Position numbers and translations under genes: made by a program
Source: Paludibacteraceae bacterium
GTDB taxonomy: Bacteria; Bacteroidota; Bacteroidia; Bacteroidales; Paludibacteraceae
Direction of reading: 5' to 3'
Length of the DNA: 64,000 bases
NCBI GenBank assembly: GCA_024401555.1
Contig: JAKSKV010000004.1
Span: 56,242 to 120,241, forward strand
Notes under the pieces: generated by a model
The model's input: only the letters and a program-made list of their open reading frames with translations
Database searches by the model: none
Told to the model about the DNA's origin: nothing
Shown here: piece after piece, positions 1-9,332 of the stretch
Numbering within the stretch: position 1 is the first letter of the stretch
Layout: the number at the start of each line of letters is the position of its first letter

Positions 1-1
1 G

Positions 2-3000
2 GCGTTGTATATCGCTTGGCGTCAGTGGGGTGATAACAGTGGACACAAGGCAAAAAACGGCGATGCGATTTCCTACAAGAAGGACTTGATTGAGGTTACC
101 CGTGGTCTTGTTGCTATGTATGAGGAGAATTTCAAGACGGAGAACCCTCGTCGTGTGACGACAGGAGATGTCGGATTGGATGGTTATCTTAAGAATGGTA
201 CTACTTGGCCTGAGGTGACTGACTGGGCTAATACAAACTTCACAACTATGAATGGTGTGGATTATAAGCCTGAGTATGCTGGCCCTGTTAAAATGCATAC
301 CGATTATAGTTCTCCTGCCTATTTCCGTGAGTTTTATGATTTGATCATGGAACTTGACGTTCCTGAGTCTTCCGAGTGGGAGAGAGAGCAATACCGCAGA
401 TGTGAGGCCTCTTGCGATTGGATGGTAGGCAATTGGTTGAGCCAAAATGCCAAGAATATCTTCTGGGGAGAAGAGGCGACTATCTCCGCCAATAATGTTG
501 TTTCGATGGATGCGGGAAATCAAGGTGGACGTTTCCGTGCGGCATGGCGTACCGCTTTGAACTATGTTTGGCACGGAAATCCAACTTATACGTGGGATCC
601 TGTGACCCATACCGTGAAAGAGGGAGGTAATTCATATGAGAAGGAGTCATGCGAGAGAATCGCAGCCTTTATGAATGATCCTCAAGGATGGAATGGCCCT
701 TCTCCTTGTACCGATTTCGGAGGCGGACCGGATGTGACATACAAAGGACCTTCTGTCCTCCACTGGGATATTAATCCTGATGGTACATTCCCTAAAAGTG
801 AATTTACGCTTAACTGGCAGATGGGAACCGGTATGCCTTCTGCCATAGGTGCGCAAGATTTGGATTTGGCTGGTATCCTTTATCGTCAGTGTAATATTGA
901 GTGGGATTGTGATGACTTCGGAGATGGATATCTGACTTCTGTCCCTCACTATTTTCACGGATTCTTCCGTTGGTTGGGTATGATTATCGCGACAGGAAAC
1001 CATACTGCACCAGGTCAAATTAAGGCGGGTGCTAACATGAAGGTCTATCGTGCGATTAAGGATAGTGTAACTTACGCTTATACGGGTGATGAGATTACTT
1101 ATTTGCTTGATTACAGAAATTATGGTACAGTGGATGCAACGGATGTTGTCATCGTGGAGAATGTGCCTGCCGACTTTGTGTTTGTAAGCGCAACCAATGG
1201 TGGTGTTTACGATGCGGGAAGTCATACTGTCACTTGGAAAATTGGAAAGGTAGCAGGATTCAAGAGTGATGACACCGAAGGCCCTGCGTTGAATTTGAAG
1301 TCTGGTAATTTGGCTAAGACCGTTGGCCAAGTTTCTTATACTTGTAAGATCGGATCGAATGCGTTTGGCCGATATTGCACCACTGCGGATATCACTTGCT
1401 CTAATGGTTCGGGATGGACAACGAACGAGTATCCTAACTATGTGACAGCCACTATGCAGCGAAACTGTGTGGATGTGATCAAGCGTGCTTTGAAGATAGA
1501 GAAGAGTGCGGACAGAGAGAAGGTTAATCCTGGAAATATGGTGAAGTACAAGATTGACTTTGAGAACTCTTCCGAGGCGGGTTGGTTGGATGGTGGTCGT
1601 CCGAGAGTGACCATGGCCATGTCCAACAATTTGGACGGATCTCAGTTGTGGTTGCGTTTTAGACTATACAACGATGCGATTGAACCTTACATCAACTATG
1701 GTAACTATCGTATCGCATACTACATGTATGATTCCGGTATTGATTGCTTGGCAGGTGAAGAGGGTTGCTCAAGAGGTTGGCAATGGAATACTTCCATTTA
1801 TGAAGGAAGGAGAACTACGTCTGATAAAGTGACAGTGACTCATGAGACGATTGTCGAGGGAAAAGATGATTTTGGCGCATGGAACCAGAGATTGTGTATC
1901 CAGTTCGCTCCATTGTTGGTGACCACGACAGCACACATCTCCAACTATATGCAACCGGGCCGTGTCCATAAGGGAGGAACCTTCCCTCTTCGTTTGGCTG
2001 GTTATTTGAATATGAGCGACTGGAGTTCGCCTAATTACAAAGATGATTGGTCATGGAATGCGGGTGCTGCGGATGCGGAAGATGGAAATTATCACTTGAT
2101 ATCACCAAGTTGGCAAACGATTGATCCGTTGACAGGTAAATCCATAGAACAACCGATTACCGAGTATTTGCCAAGTATTTGTGAGGAACCAAGCAGTTTG
2201 ATAGAAAACGTCTTGGTGGAAGAGTATGATGGCTATGCTTGGCGCCGTATCCTAGGAACAGGTCCGATGGCTGGTCGTGAGGCTCGTAATGTTGTCGTTA
2301 TCGATACATTGCCTAAGGGAATGGAGTTCCAAGGTTTCTTGAATGAGTGCCCATTGAAAGAGTACAAGGCAAGCTGGGATAGTTATCAAATTGCGGATGG
2401 ACGCTGGTGCGTGAAATGGGAGATCCCTGTGATGCAGGTAAAGCAAAAGGGAACAATCGAATACTCCGCTATGGCAAGTTTCCCATCTGGTGCGGAGTGT
2501 GAGACCCCTGATGAGTTGACTCAGAATGTGGCATGGATTCTTGCTGAAAAGAATTCTCCTTTGGCTGACACTGCGGAGGTGACGGTCACCTGCGCGAAGG
2601 TTCCTGAACCTATTATCCCAACAACACTTGTGAAAACTGTGGATAAGGAGAACGTTCAACTCGGTGATGATGTGACGTATACCATCGAGTACGAACAAAC
2701 CCATGGTGCGATTTTTGATGATGCGGCGGCTAAAACAACTGATTGGACTTTGTCTGGAGCCTCTATTTCAGGTGGTGTGCTTACAACATCCCAAGGAGAG
2801 TCTGCTACATTCAAAAATTCACTTTCAGTCAATATGTATGCTGAGTTTGACGCGAATATCGTATCATACCAAGAGGGAGAGTTCTTTGTTCGTGATGATA
2901 TTAGAATACAATATAAGTTTAATGAGTCCACCGGTTTGTCTGTGACTTGCTATGAGGGTTCTCGTAAGGTTACGGATGCGACTTGCGCTTTGAAGAACAA

Positions 3001-6000
3001 TCCGTCACGTTGGAAAGTGAAAATCACGGATGATGTACTTCAGGTGTGGTTTGGAAAAGATACTTCGGCCTCTCCTGCATTTACAGCAGAAGGTTTGAAA
3101 GTTAAAGAGGGCCGTATGGGCTTCAGGGGTGTTGGATATGGTGCCCATAAATACTCTAATATCCACATTCATACCGATTATGCCTATGATTTGACTATAG
3201 TTGACCGTAAGCCAGCGGAGATTGCTTTTAACTCTGCGGATAATGGTGGCGAATTGTTAGGTGATTCCATCGTTTGGAAATTCGAGCATGGTATGGATAA
3301 TCCTATTCCTTTCGGTACGAAATATAAGGTGACGTGGAAGGGAACAGTGGATGAGTGTAACGAATCGATCATCAATATCGCTTACGCAAAGTTGCTTGGC
3401 CATGCCGACAACGAAATCATGGCGCAGGCAGTATCCGGTTGCGGAGAGGAGTGCCCGTTGCCGAATGTGACATTGAAACTCTCTCAGGATGAGATCTGTG
3501 CGGGTACGGGAAGCGTTACCTTGACCGCTGGTCCTACCGGTCATTACAAGTACCAGTTCTTTGAGGATGGAGAGCCTGTTACGGAGGAGACGGAAGAGAA
3601 CACCTATGAGATATCGGCGAATATTGCTGGTAAGAAGACATATAGTGTGATTGTCACCTCTGGTACGACAGCCTTGCCTTGCTATTCTCCAAGTGAACCT
3701 GTGGTGTTGACTGTCAACAAACGCCCAGTAGGCTCTGATTATGATTTCGGCACCTTCTGTCCTGGTAATGCCGATATTGCGGAGTTTGAAAAGAAGTTCG
3801 CCTCATTTGCAGATGAAGGTATTGTCGCATCGTGGACCGATTCGGATGATGAGGATGTCGATATGCCATCCGTCAATGATATAAAGAAGGCAGGAACCTA
3901 TACCTATCGATATAAGTTGACCTCGGAGGAAGGTTGCGAAAGCAAGAATGATTATAAGGTCTCTTTCGAAGTGAGGGTGATCTCTGGTCCGACTGGAACG
4001 GGACAGGTCTCTTATTTGTTGAGCGATACCGCCTCAAACGGATTGTTCGACAAGAATCTGTTGCAGATGGATCCTTCTGTCGTTGAGATAGAATCTGGAT
4101 ACAAATATATTTGGTACGACGAGAGTGGTAATGAGTTGGGGACGGTTGCTCCGACTCCTGATGTTCCTGCTCCGGGTGTTACCAAGATCCTCACCTATTA
4201 TGTAAACCGAACCCAAGCTGGAGGTTGTGTTAGTGACACGATGGAGGTTTCCGTTATTGTCAGCGGTACGGTGGTGCCTGTTCCGAACAATGTTACTTTC
4301 TGTCTGAATGAGGAGGCTACGCCTATCACAGCCGAGTTAGGCAAAATGGAGGAGAGCGATCCTAGCAAGTGGGAGATCGTTTACTACGATGAGTATGGTA
4401 ATGTGTTGAGCGAGGCGGAGCGTACGCCAAAGACGAACAAGGGAGGTAAATTTACCTATTATGTAACGCAACGTGAAATCGCCAATCCTTCAAACGAGAG
4501 CGCGAAGGTGCCTTTGACGGTGACGGTGGTCGATATTCCTCAACCAAATGTTTCGATGAACCGTACCCAGTATTGCAAGGGTGAGGAGTATGAGCAATTG
4601 TTGGTGGAGAGCGCTGCGACACCAGCCCTTAAGGGATCTACTTTCAACTGGTCAATCGACGGAAAGAGCGTAGAGGGAGTTCCAGTCGCTCAAACTCAGG
4701 TGGAGACTATTACCTATGGTGTTGTGGAGAGTTATAAGATCGACGAGGATCATGTCTGCCAAAGTGATACGGCTAAGTTGATCGTCAAGACCACGTTCGT
4801 TCCGAAACCAACGGGTTCGCTCATCGTGAACTATCTGAAGGAGGATGCCGACGACAATGGCCAATTTGAGCCTTTGTTGATCAAGAATTCGACATTGGTG
4901 GCGCCTGCTGATTTGACAGAGTATGAATTGATGTGGTATGACTTGAAGGAGAATGCGTTGGATGAAACGGATCAAGCCTTTGGTCCTATCATCACCAAGG
5001 ATCCTTCTTGGAAGGAGAATGAGGATGTGAAGTTCTCTTATTATGTACGCCAAAGACACTTGGAGAGTGGATGTGTCAGCGATACGGTCCGCATTACGGT
5101 TGTCATCAGCGACGCGTTGATTCCGAACACCTATCCGATGAACTACTGCCATAAGGCTAAGGCCATCTCTTTGGATAATAGCGCAAGCATCAATACCAAT
5201 AATGGTCAGGTAAAGGATATAGACTACGAATTGTTGTGGTTCTCGCCAGAGGACAACTACGAAAAGCCACTTGCGGAGGCTCCGGTGCCAAGCACTGAGA
5301 CGGTGGGTGAAACCATTTACAAGGTGGCTCAGTTGAATGTGAAGGATGGCAAGTATGGCGCTAAAGCTGACTTGAAGGTAACCATCTTCCCTAATCCAGA
5401 GTTGAAGGTGGATAAGTTGCCTCAGACTTGTGGTAAGGAGATCTTGATTTCCAAGTACATCCATTTGGTGAATACGATCGACACTTCGTTGTTGAATTTC
5501 TATTATTACCAAGATAAGGATTGTACAAAACCGCTTGAGGATATGAAATTCACTGAGAGTGGTACCCTCTATGCGAGCGCATACTACACGATCTTCTCCG
5601 AACCGAATATCGTCGGCGTTTGTGCTTCCGACACCATGGAGATCCATGCGACCATCGACGATTTGACTGATTTGAAGGTGGATGCTCCTAATAGCGTCTG
5701 TCCTAACGGGGAAATTGAGTTGTCCGCTACCGCAAAAAGTACAACGACCGAGGATGTTACATTTGAATGGAGCGGTGATGCTACGAGCAGTGAGCCTTCA
5801 TTCTCCGTTACGGATAAAGTGGGTACGTTTGGCCATGAATACACCTTTAAGGTGGAGGCATCAGCCGGCGCTTGCCATTTGGATACGACGGTGACGGTGA
5901 AGGTTGGTCAGGGTGAGTTGACAGGTGCTATGCTTGTGAATGGTACGGAGACTAACCTCTTCAAGACATGTGGTGATGAGGAGATAACCCTCTCTACTTC

Positions 6001-7906
6001 CCATACGGGAACCGACTTCAAGTGGAGCGATCTCGACGGAAACGAACTGGGCGAGGGTAGCGAACTCTCTTTGACACCAGAAAAGGATAACACCTATATC
6101 GTCTCGTTGATTAACAAGTGTGAGGCGACCGACACCATTGTCGTCAAGGTATATCCATTAACGCTTACCGCTGACTTCGAGAAGTTGGATACAGATGTTT
6201 GTCTCAATTCCGACGCTTCCGCCACATTGACGATCAAGGGCTATGACAAGAGCATGGCTGGATCTTACATCAAGTGGTTCCGTGATGGTAACGAATTGAA
6301 TGAATTCCGTGATAAGACGACATTGTCTTTGAGTAAGGTTCAATTGACGGATGGTGGCGTCTATAGTTATGAGGTCAGCAACGGTATTTGTCTCGCAAAG
6401 AACGATGATGAACGTTTGACCGCTACCCTCAAGGTGAAACCGTTTGTCACTTTCGACGAACCGTTGACTTATGAGGTGCCTCGCGGTGAGGATGCTCGTC
6501 TGGAATTGTTGAATGTTGTGCCAAGCGGTGCGACACTCTCTTGGAAAGGCAGTGATCACGAAGGAATTGGTAATCCGTTCGAGGTGAAGAGTGTCACATC
6601 TGACGAAAAGTTTGAGGTAACTCTCTCTGCGGATGATTATTGCGATGCTGAAACCAAAGTACAACTGTTGGTGGATGCCAAAGTGATGGTGACGGTTGAG
6701 GCGGATAAGGATTTGGTTTGTGTGGACGATGCTGTGGTGTTAACTGCGGACACGACGGGAACTGGCAAGGTGCTGCATCCTCAAAACTATAAGATCGAGT
6801 GGTTCGCCGTAGCGGCGGATGGCTCCGAGAAGAAGTTGACCGCTTCAGGTCTGAAAGCGACCGATATGCCAAGCTCTGCCACACAATACTATGCGGCTGT
6901 CACGTATGGTCCGCAAGAAGAGAAGAGTGAGCCAGTGGATGTGGATGTGGTTTCACCAGCCCAATATACGAAGTCTGAAAATGTGGTCTCTTGCTCAGGC
7001 GAGAGTGTTGATATCAATGTTCAGATAGAGGAGGGCGAAGAGCCTAAGATTAAATGGCGGGATTCTCCATCTTCCGAGTTCACACTTTCTGTGGCGCCAA
7101 ACGCCACAAGACTTTATGATTTTGAGATAACCACCAAGGGATTGTGCCCTGTGACCGATGCGATAGAGGTGAATGTCAAAGAGAAACCTTCTGTTACGGT
7201 CAAGGAGTCAGTGAAGGCTTGTGAAGGATCCGAAATCTCCGTTTTGGCGAATGTGAAGGGTGATGATATCGAGACCATCGTTTGGAAAGATCCTCAGGAA
7301 ATCGTTATCTCGGAGGAGAAACGTTTGGCCATCACGCCGGAAAAAGCGGGAACCTATACCGTAGAGGCGAACTCTACCGCTTGCGGTAGCGCTGAGGCTG
7401 CTGTTGAGGTGGAAGTGGTGCCATTGCCGGTGATTGAACTGGAAGAGGTTACCTTCTCATCCCGTTTGGCGAATGTCGTGGATGCCGAGGGCGTCTATGA
7501 GTATAAATTGGATCAGAAGGATTGGCAAACCGATAACTTGTTCGAACACTTGTCGTTTAATGTCTTGCATACCATCTTTGCCAAGGATGAGAATGGATGT
7601 GTCGGAATGATTGCCTTTAATGTAGAGCAACCGCCAATTCCTATTCCAGACTACTTTACCCCAGATGGTTCAGGTCAAAACGATACCTGGGATCTCACCA
7701 CGATCATGGATTCTTATCCTAAATCAACCGTGAAGATTTATGACCGTACAGGTAAGGTGATCGCCGAGCTGGATAGTGAAAACCAGGAGTGGGATGGAAC
7801 CTATAATGGACATGCGATGCCATCTACCGACTACTGGTATGTGATCAACGTGCCTGAGATCCGAAGACAATTCAAGGGCCACTTCACTTTGATCCGAGGC
7901 AGATGA
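2..7906 (+). CDS. Giant T9SS-exported GH8-like glycoside hydrolase, 5' truncated
   Basis: The reading frame is open at the window edge, so the N-terminus and signal peptide lie upstream. Counting from the codon at position 5, residues 1-335 resemble the C-terminal two thirds of family 8 glycoside hydrolases (endoglucanase, xylanase, chitosanase): IAWRQWG at 3-9, SPAYFREF at 103-110, FRAAWRTALNYVW near 177-189 and HYFHGFFRWLGMIIATGNH at 315-333 match family landmarks in the right order. Residues about 349-500 are a DUF11-type repeat (surface-protein beta sandwich), and related segments recur up to about 1150. About 1150-2540 is a string of Ig/PKD-like domains, many with two cysteines. Residues about 2545-2633 are a T9SS type B (gliding-motility) sorting domain: FTPDGSGQNDTW, KIYDRTGKV, WDGTYNG and a final FTLIRGR. 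I infer a surface-attached or released polysaccharidase. The substrate cannot be told, and the usual catalytic acid lies outside the window. Confidence 0.75.
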   Translation, partial: ALYIAWRQWGDNSGHKAKNGDAISYKKDLIEVTRGLVAMYEENFKTENPRRVTTGDVGLDGYLKNGTTWPEVTDWANTNFTTMNGVDYKPEYAGPVKMHTDYSSPAYFREFYDLIMELDVPESSEWEREQYRRCEASCDWMVGNWLSQNAKNIFWGEEATISANNVVSMDAGNQGGRFRAAWRTALNYVWHGNPTYTWDPVTHTVKEGGNSYEKESCERIAAFMNDPQGWNGPSPCTDFGGGPDVTYKGPSVLHWDINPDGTFPKSEFTLNWQMGTGMPSAIGAQDLDLAGILYRQCNIEWDCDDFGDGYLTSVPHYFHGFFRWLGMIIATGNHTAPGQIKAGANMKVYRAIKDSVTYAYTGDEITYLLDYRNYGTVDATDVVIVENVPADFVFVSATNGGVYDAGSHTVTWKIGKVAGFKSDDTEGPALNLKSGNLAKTVGQVSYTCKIGSNAFGRYCTTADITCSNGSGWTTNEYPNYVTATMQRNCVDVIKRALKIEKSADREKVNPGNMVKYKIDFENSSEAGWLDGGRPRVTMAMSNNLDGSQLWLRFRLYNDAIEPYINYGNYRIAYYMYDSGIDCLAGEEGCSRGWQWNTSIYEGRRTTSDKVTVTHETIVEGKDDFGAWNQRLCIQFAPLLVTTTAHISNYMQPGRVHKGGTFPLRLAGYLNMSDWSSPNYKDDWSWNAGAADAEDGNYHLISPSWQTIDPLTGKSIEQPITEYLPSICEEPSSLIENVLVEEYDGYAWRRILGTGPMAGREARNVVVIDTLPKGMEFQGFLNECPLKEYKASWDSYQIADGRWCVKWEIPVMQVKQKGTIEYSAMASFPSGAECETPDELTQNVAWILAEKNSPLADTAEVTVTCAKVPEPIIPTTLVKTVDKENVQLGDDVTYTIEYEQTHGAIFDDAAAKTTDWTLSGASISGGVLTTSQGESATFKNSLSVNMYAEFDANIVSYQEGEFFVRDDIRIQYKFNESTGLSVTCYEGSRKVTDATCALKNNPSRWKVKITDDVLQVWFGKDTSASPAFTAEGLKVKEGRMGFRGVGYGAHKYSNIHIHTDYAYDLTIVDRKPAEIAFNSADNGGELLGDSIVWKFEHGMDNPIPFGTKYKVTWKGTVDECNESIINIAYAKLLGHADNEIMAQAVSGCGEECPLPNVTLKLSQDEICAGTGSVTLTAGPTGHYKYQFFEDGEPVTEETEENTYEISANIAGKKTYSVIVTSGTTALPCYSPSEPVVLTVNKRPVGSDYDFGTFCPGNADIAEFEKKFASFADEGIVASWTDSDDEDVDMPSVNDIKKAGTYTYRYKLTSEEGCESKNDYKVSFEVRVISGPTGTGQVSYLLSDTASNGLFDKNLLQMDPSVVEIESGYKYIWYDESGNELGTVAPTPDVPAPGVTKILTYYVNRTQAGGCVSDTMEVSVIVSGTVVPVPNNVTFCLNEEATPITAELGKMEESDPSKWEIVYYDEYGNVLSEAERTPKTNKGGKFTYYVTQREIANPSNESAKVPLTVTVVDIPQPNVSMNRTQYCKGEEYEQLLVESAATPALKGSTFNWSIDGKSVEGVPVAQTQVETITYGVVESYKIDEDHVCQSDTAKLIVKTTFVPKPTGSLIVNYLKEDADDNGQFEPLLIKNSTLVAPADLTEYELMWYDLKENALDETDQAFGPIITKDPSWKENEDVKFSYYVRQRHLESGCVSDTVRITVVISDALIPNTYPMNYCHKAKAISLDNSASINTNNGQVKDIDYELLWFSPEDNYEKPLAEAPVPSTETVGETIYKVAQLNVKDGKYGAKADLKVTIFPNPELKVDKLPQTCGKEILISKYIHLVNTIDTSLLNFYYYQDKDCTKPLEDMKFTESGTLYASAYYTIFSEPNIVGVCASDTMEIHATIDDLTDLKVDAPNSVCPNGEIELSATAKSTTTEDVTFEWSGDATSSEPSFSVTDKVGTFGHEYTFKVEASAGACHLDTTVTVKVGQGELTGAMLVNGTETNLFKTCGDEEITLSTSHTGTDFKWSDLDGNELGEGSELSLTPEKDNTYIVSLINKCEATDTIVVKVYPLTLTADFEKLDTDVCLNSDASATLTIKGYDKSMAGSYIKWFRDGNELNEFRDKTTLSLSKVQLTDGGVYSYEVSNGICLAKNDDERLTATLKVKPFVTFDEPLTYEVPRGEDARLELLNVVPSGATLSWKGSDHEGIGNPFEVKSVTSDEKFEVTLSADDYCDAETKVQLLVDAKVMVTVEADKDLVCVDDAVVLTADTTGTGKVLHPQNYKIEWFAVAADGSEKKLTASGLKATDMPSSATQYYAAVTYGPQEEKSEPVDVDVVSPAQYTKSENVVSCSGESVDINVQIEEGEEPKIKWRDSPSSEFTLSVAPNATRLYDFEITTKGLCPVTDAIEVNVKEKPSVTVKESVKACEGSEISVLANVKGDDIETIVWKDPQEIVISEEKRLAITPEKAGTYTVEANSTACGSAEAAVEVEVVPLPVIELEEVTFSSRLANVVDAEGVYEYKLDQKDWQTDNLFEHLSFNVLHTIFAKDENGCVGMIAFNVEQPPIPIPDYFTPDGSGQNDTWDLTTIMDSYPKSTVKIYDRTGKVIAELDSENQEWDGTYNGHAMPSTDYWYVINVPEIRRQFKGHFTLIRGR

Positions 7907-7941
7907 GGTGATTAAATATTCGTTTATTCATAAATATTCAT

Positions 7942-7949
7942 TACCTTTG
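7942..7949 (+). promoter_or_regulatory. Bacteroidota -7 promoter element for purB
   Basis: TACCTTTG matches the Bacteroidota -7 consensus TAnnTTTG and lies 25 bp before the purB ATG. No good TTTG -33 box is seen at the expected 19-20 bp upstream, only CGTTTA. Confidence 0.55.
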
Positions 7950-7974
7950 CGTTTCATAATAATTGTTTTGTAAT

Positions 7975-9318
7975 ATGGAATTGAGCGTTCTTACAGCAAT
8001 ATCTCCCGTTGATGGAAGATATAGAGGTAAATCGGAGCCGTTGGCTCAGTATTTTTCAGAGTTTGCATTGATCCGCTACAGAGTTTTGGTGGAGGTGGAG
8101 TATTTCATCGCATTGTGCGAACTCCCATTGGACAATTTGAAATCGTTCGATAGCAGCAAATTCGCCGCATTAAGAGATATTTATAAGAACTTCTCTTTGG
8201 AGGATGCCCAAAAAATCAAGGACATTGAAAAGATAACCAACCACGACGTAAAGGCGGTTGAGTATTTCATCAAGGAGAAATTCGACGCTTTGAAGTTGGA
8301 GCAGTACAAAGAGTTCATTCACTTCGGACTCACTTCCCAAGATATCAATAACACCAGCATCCCTTACTCAATCAAGGAGGCTTTGAAGGAGGTGTATGTT
8401 CCTAACATGGAACAGCTGATTTCCGAATTGGCTCAAAGAGCGGAGGAGTGGAAGGATATTCCGATGTTGGCGAAGACGCATGGCCAACCAGCCTCTCCAA
8501 CCCGTTTGGGCAAGGAGATTATGGTCTTTGTTAGCCGTTTGCAATGTCAATTGGATCAGTTGAAGAGTCTGCCATGCTGCGCTAAATTCGGAGGTGCGAC
8601 TGGTAATTTCAATGCACATCATGTGGCTTATCCTCAATACGACTGGAAGGCGTTCGGTAATCATTTTGTAAACGATGTACTCGGTTTGCAACGTGAGCAA
8701 TGGACTACCCAAATCTCCAACTACGATAACTTAGGTGCAATTTTCGATTGCTTGAAGCGTATCAATGTCATCATGATCGATATGAACCGCGACTTCTGGC
8801 AATACATCTCTATGGAGTATTTCAAGCAAAAGATCAAGGCTGGCGAGGTCGGATCTTCCGCTATGCCTCATAAGGTGAACCCTATTGACTTCGAGAATGC
8901 CGAGGGTAACTTGGGTATCGCTAACGCTATATTGGAACACTTGGCCGCTAAATTGCCAGTTTCAAGATTGCAACGTGACTTGACCGACTCAACCGTGCTC
9001 AGAAATGTAGGTGTGCCATTCGCTCATACTGTGATCGCTATCCAAAGCTCCTTGAAGGGTATCGGTAAGCTGTTGCTCAATGAGAAGGCGCTTTTTGCCG
9101 ACTTGGACAAATGTTGGGCTGTCGTTGCGGAGGGAATCCAAACCATCCTTCGTCGCGAGGGTTATCCAAATCCATACGAGACATTGAAGGCGTTGACCAG
9201 AACCAATGCCGGCATCACAGAGGCTTCCATTAAGGATTTCATCGAGACTTTGAATGTCAGTGAGTCTGTGAAGGCAGAGTTACGCGCCATTACACCTCAC
9301 AACTATTTTGGTATTTAA
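7975..9318 (+). CDS. purB: Adenylosuccinate lyase
   Basis: 447 aa. This enzyme releases fumarate from SAICAR and from adenylosuccinate in purine and AMP synthesis. The start MELSVLTAISPVDGRYRG aligns with the N-terminus of E. coli-type PurB. An in-frame TTG 12 bp upstream would extend the protein but is less likely. The fumarase/aspartase-superfamily signature SSAMPHKVNPIDFENAEG lies near residue 291, with the catalytic serine loop at its start, and TSQDINNT near 123 is another conserved substrate-binding motif. Length is normal for the family. The next gene, an ABC exporter, begins 14 bp downstream and may be co-transcribed. Confidence 0.97.
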   Translation: MELSVLTAISPVDGRYRGKSEPLAQYFSEFALIRYRVLVEVEYFIALCELPLDNLKSFDSSKFAALRDIYKNFSLEDAQKIKDIEKITNHDVKAVEYFIKEKFDALKLEQYKEFIHFGLTSQDINNTSIPYSIKEALKEVYVPNMEQLISELAQRAEEWKDIPMLAKTHGQPASPTRLGKEIMVFVSRLQCQLDQLKSLPCCAKFGGATGNFNAHHVAYPQYDWKAFGNHFVNDVLGLQREQWTTQISNYDNLGAIFDCLKRINVIMIDMNRDFWQYISMEYFKQKIKAGEVGSSAMPHKVNPIDFENAEGNLGIANAILEHLAAKLPVSRLQRDLTDSTVLRNVGVPFAHTVIAIQSSLKGIGKLLLNEKALFADLDKCWAVVAEGIQTILRREGYPNPYETLKALTRTNAGITEASIKDFIETLNVSESVKAELRAITPHNYFGI

Positions 9319-9332
9319 TTGCCCTTTCGGAA

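Noticed and set aside
4652-5647. 331-codon open frame on the minus strand inside the first giant gene
   Set aside because: Antisense shadow of a repetitive, biased-codon gene; its translation has no domain and no start signal, while the plus frame has clear protein domains.
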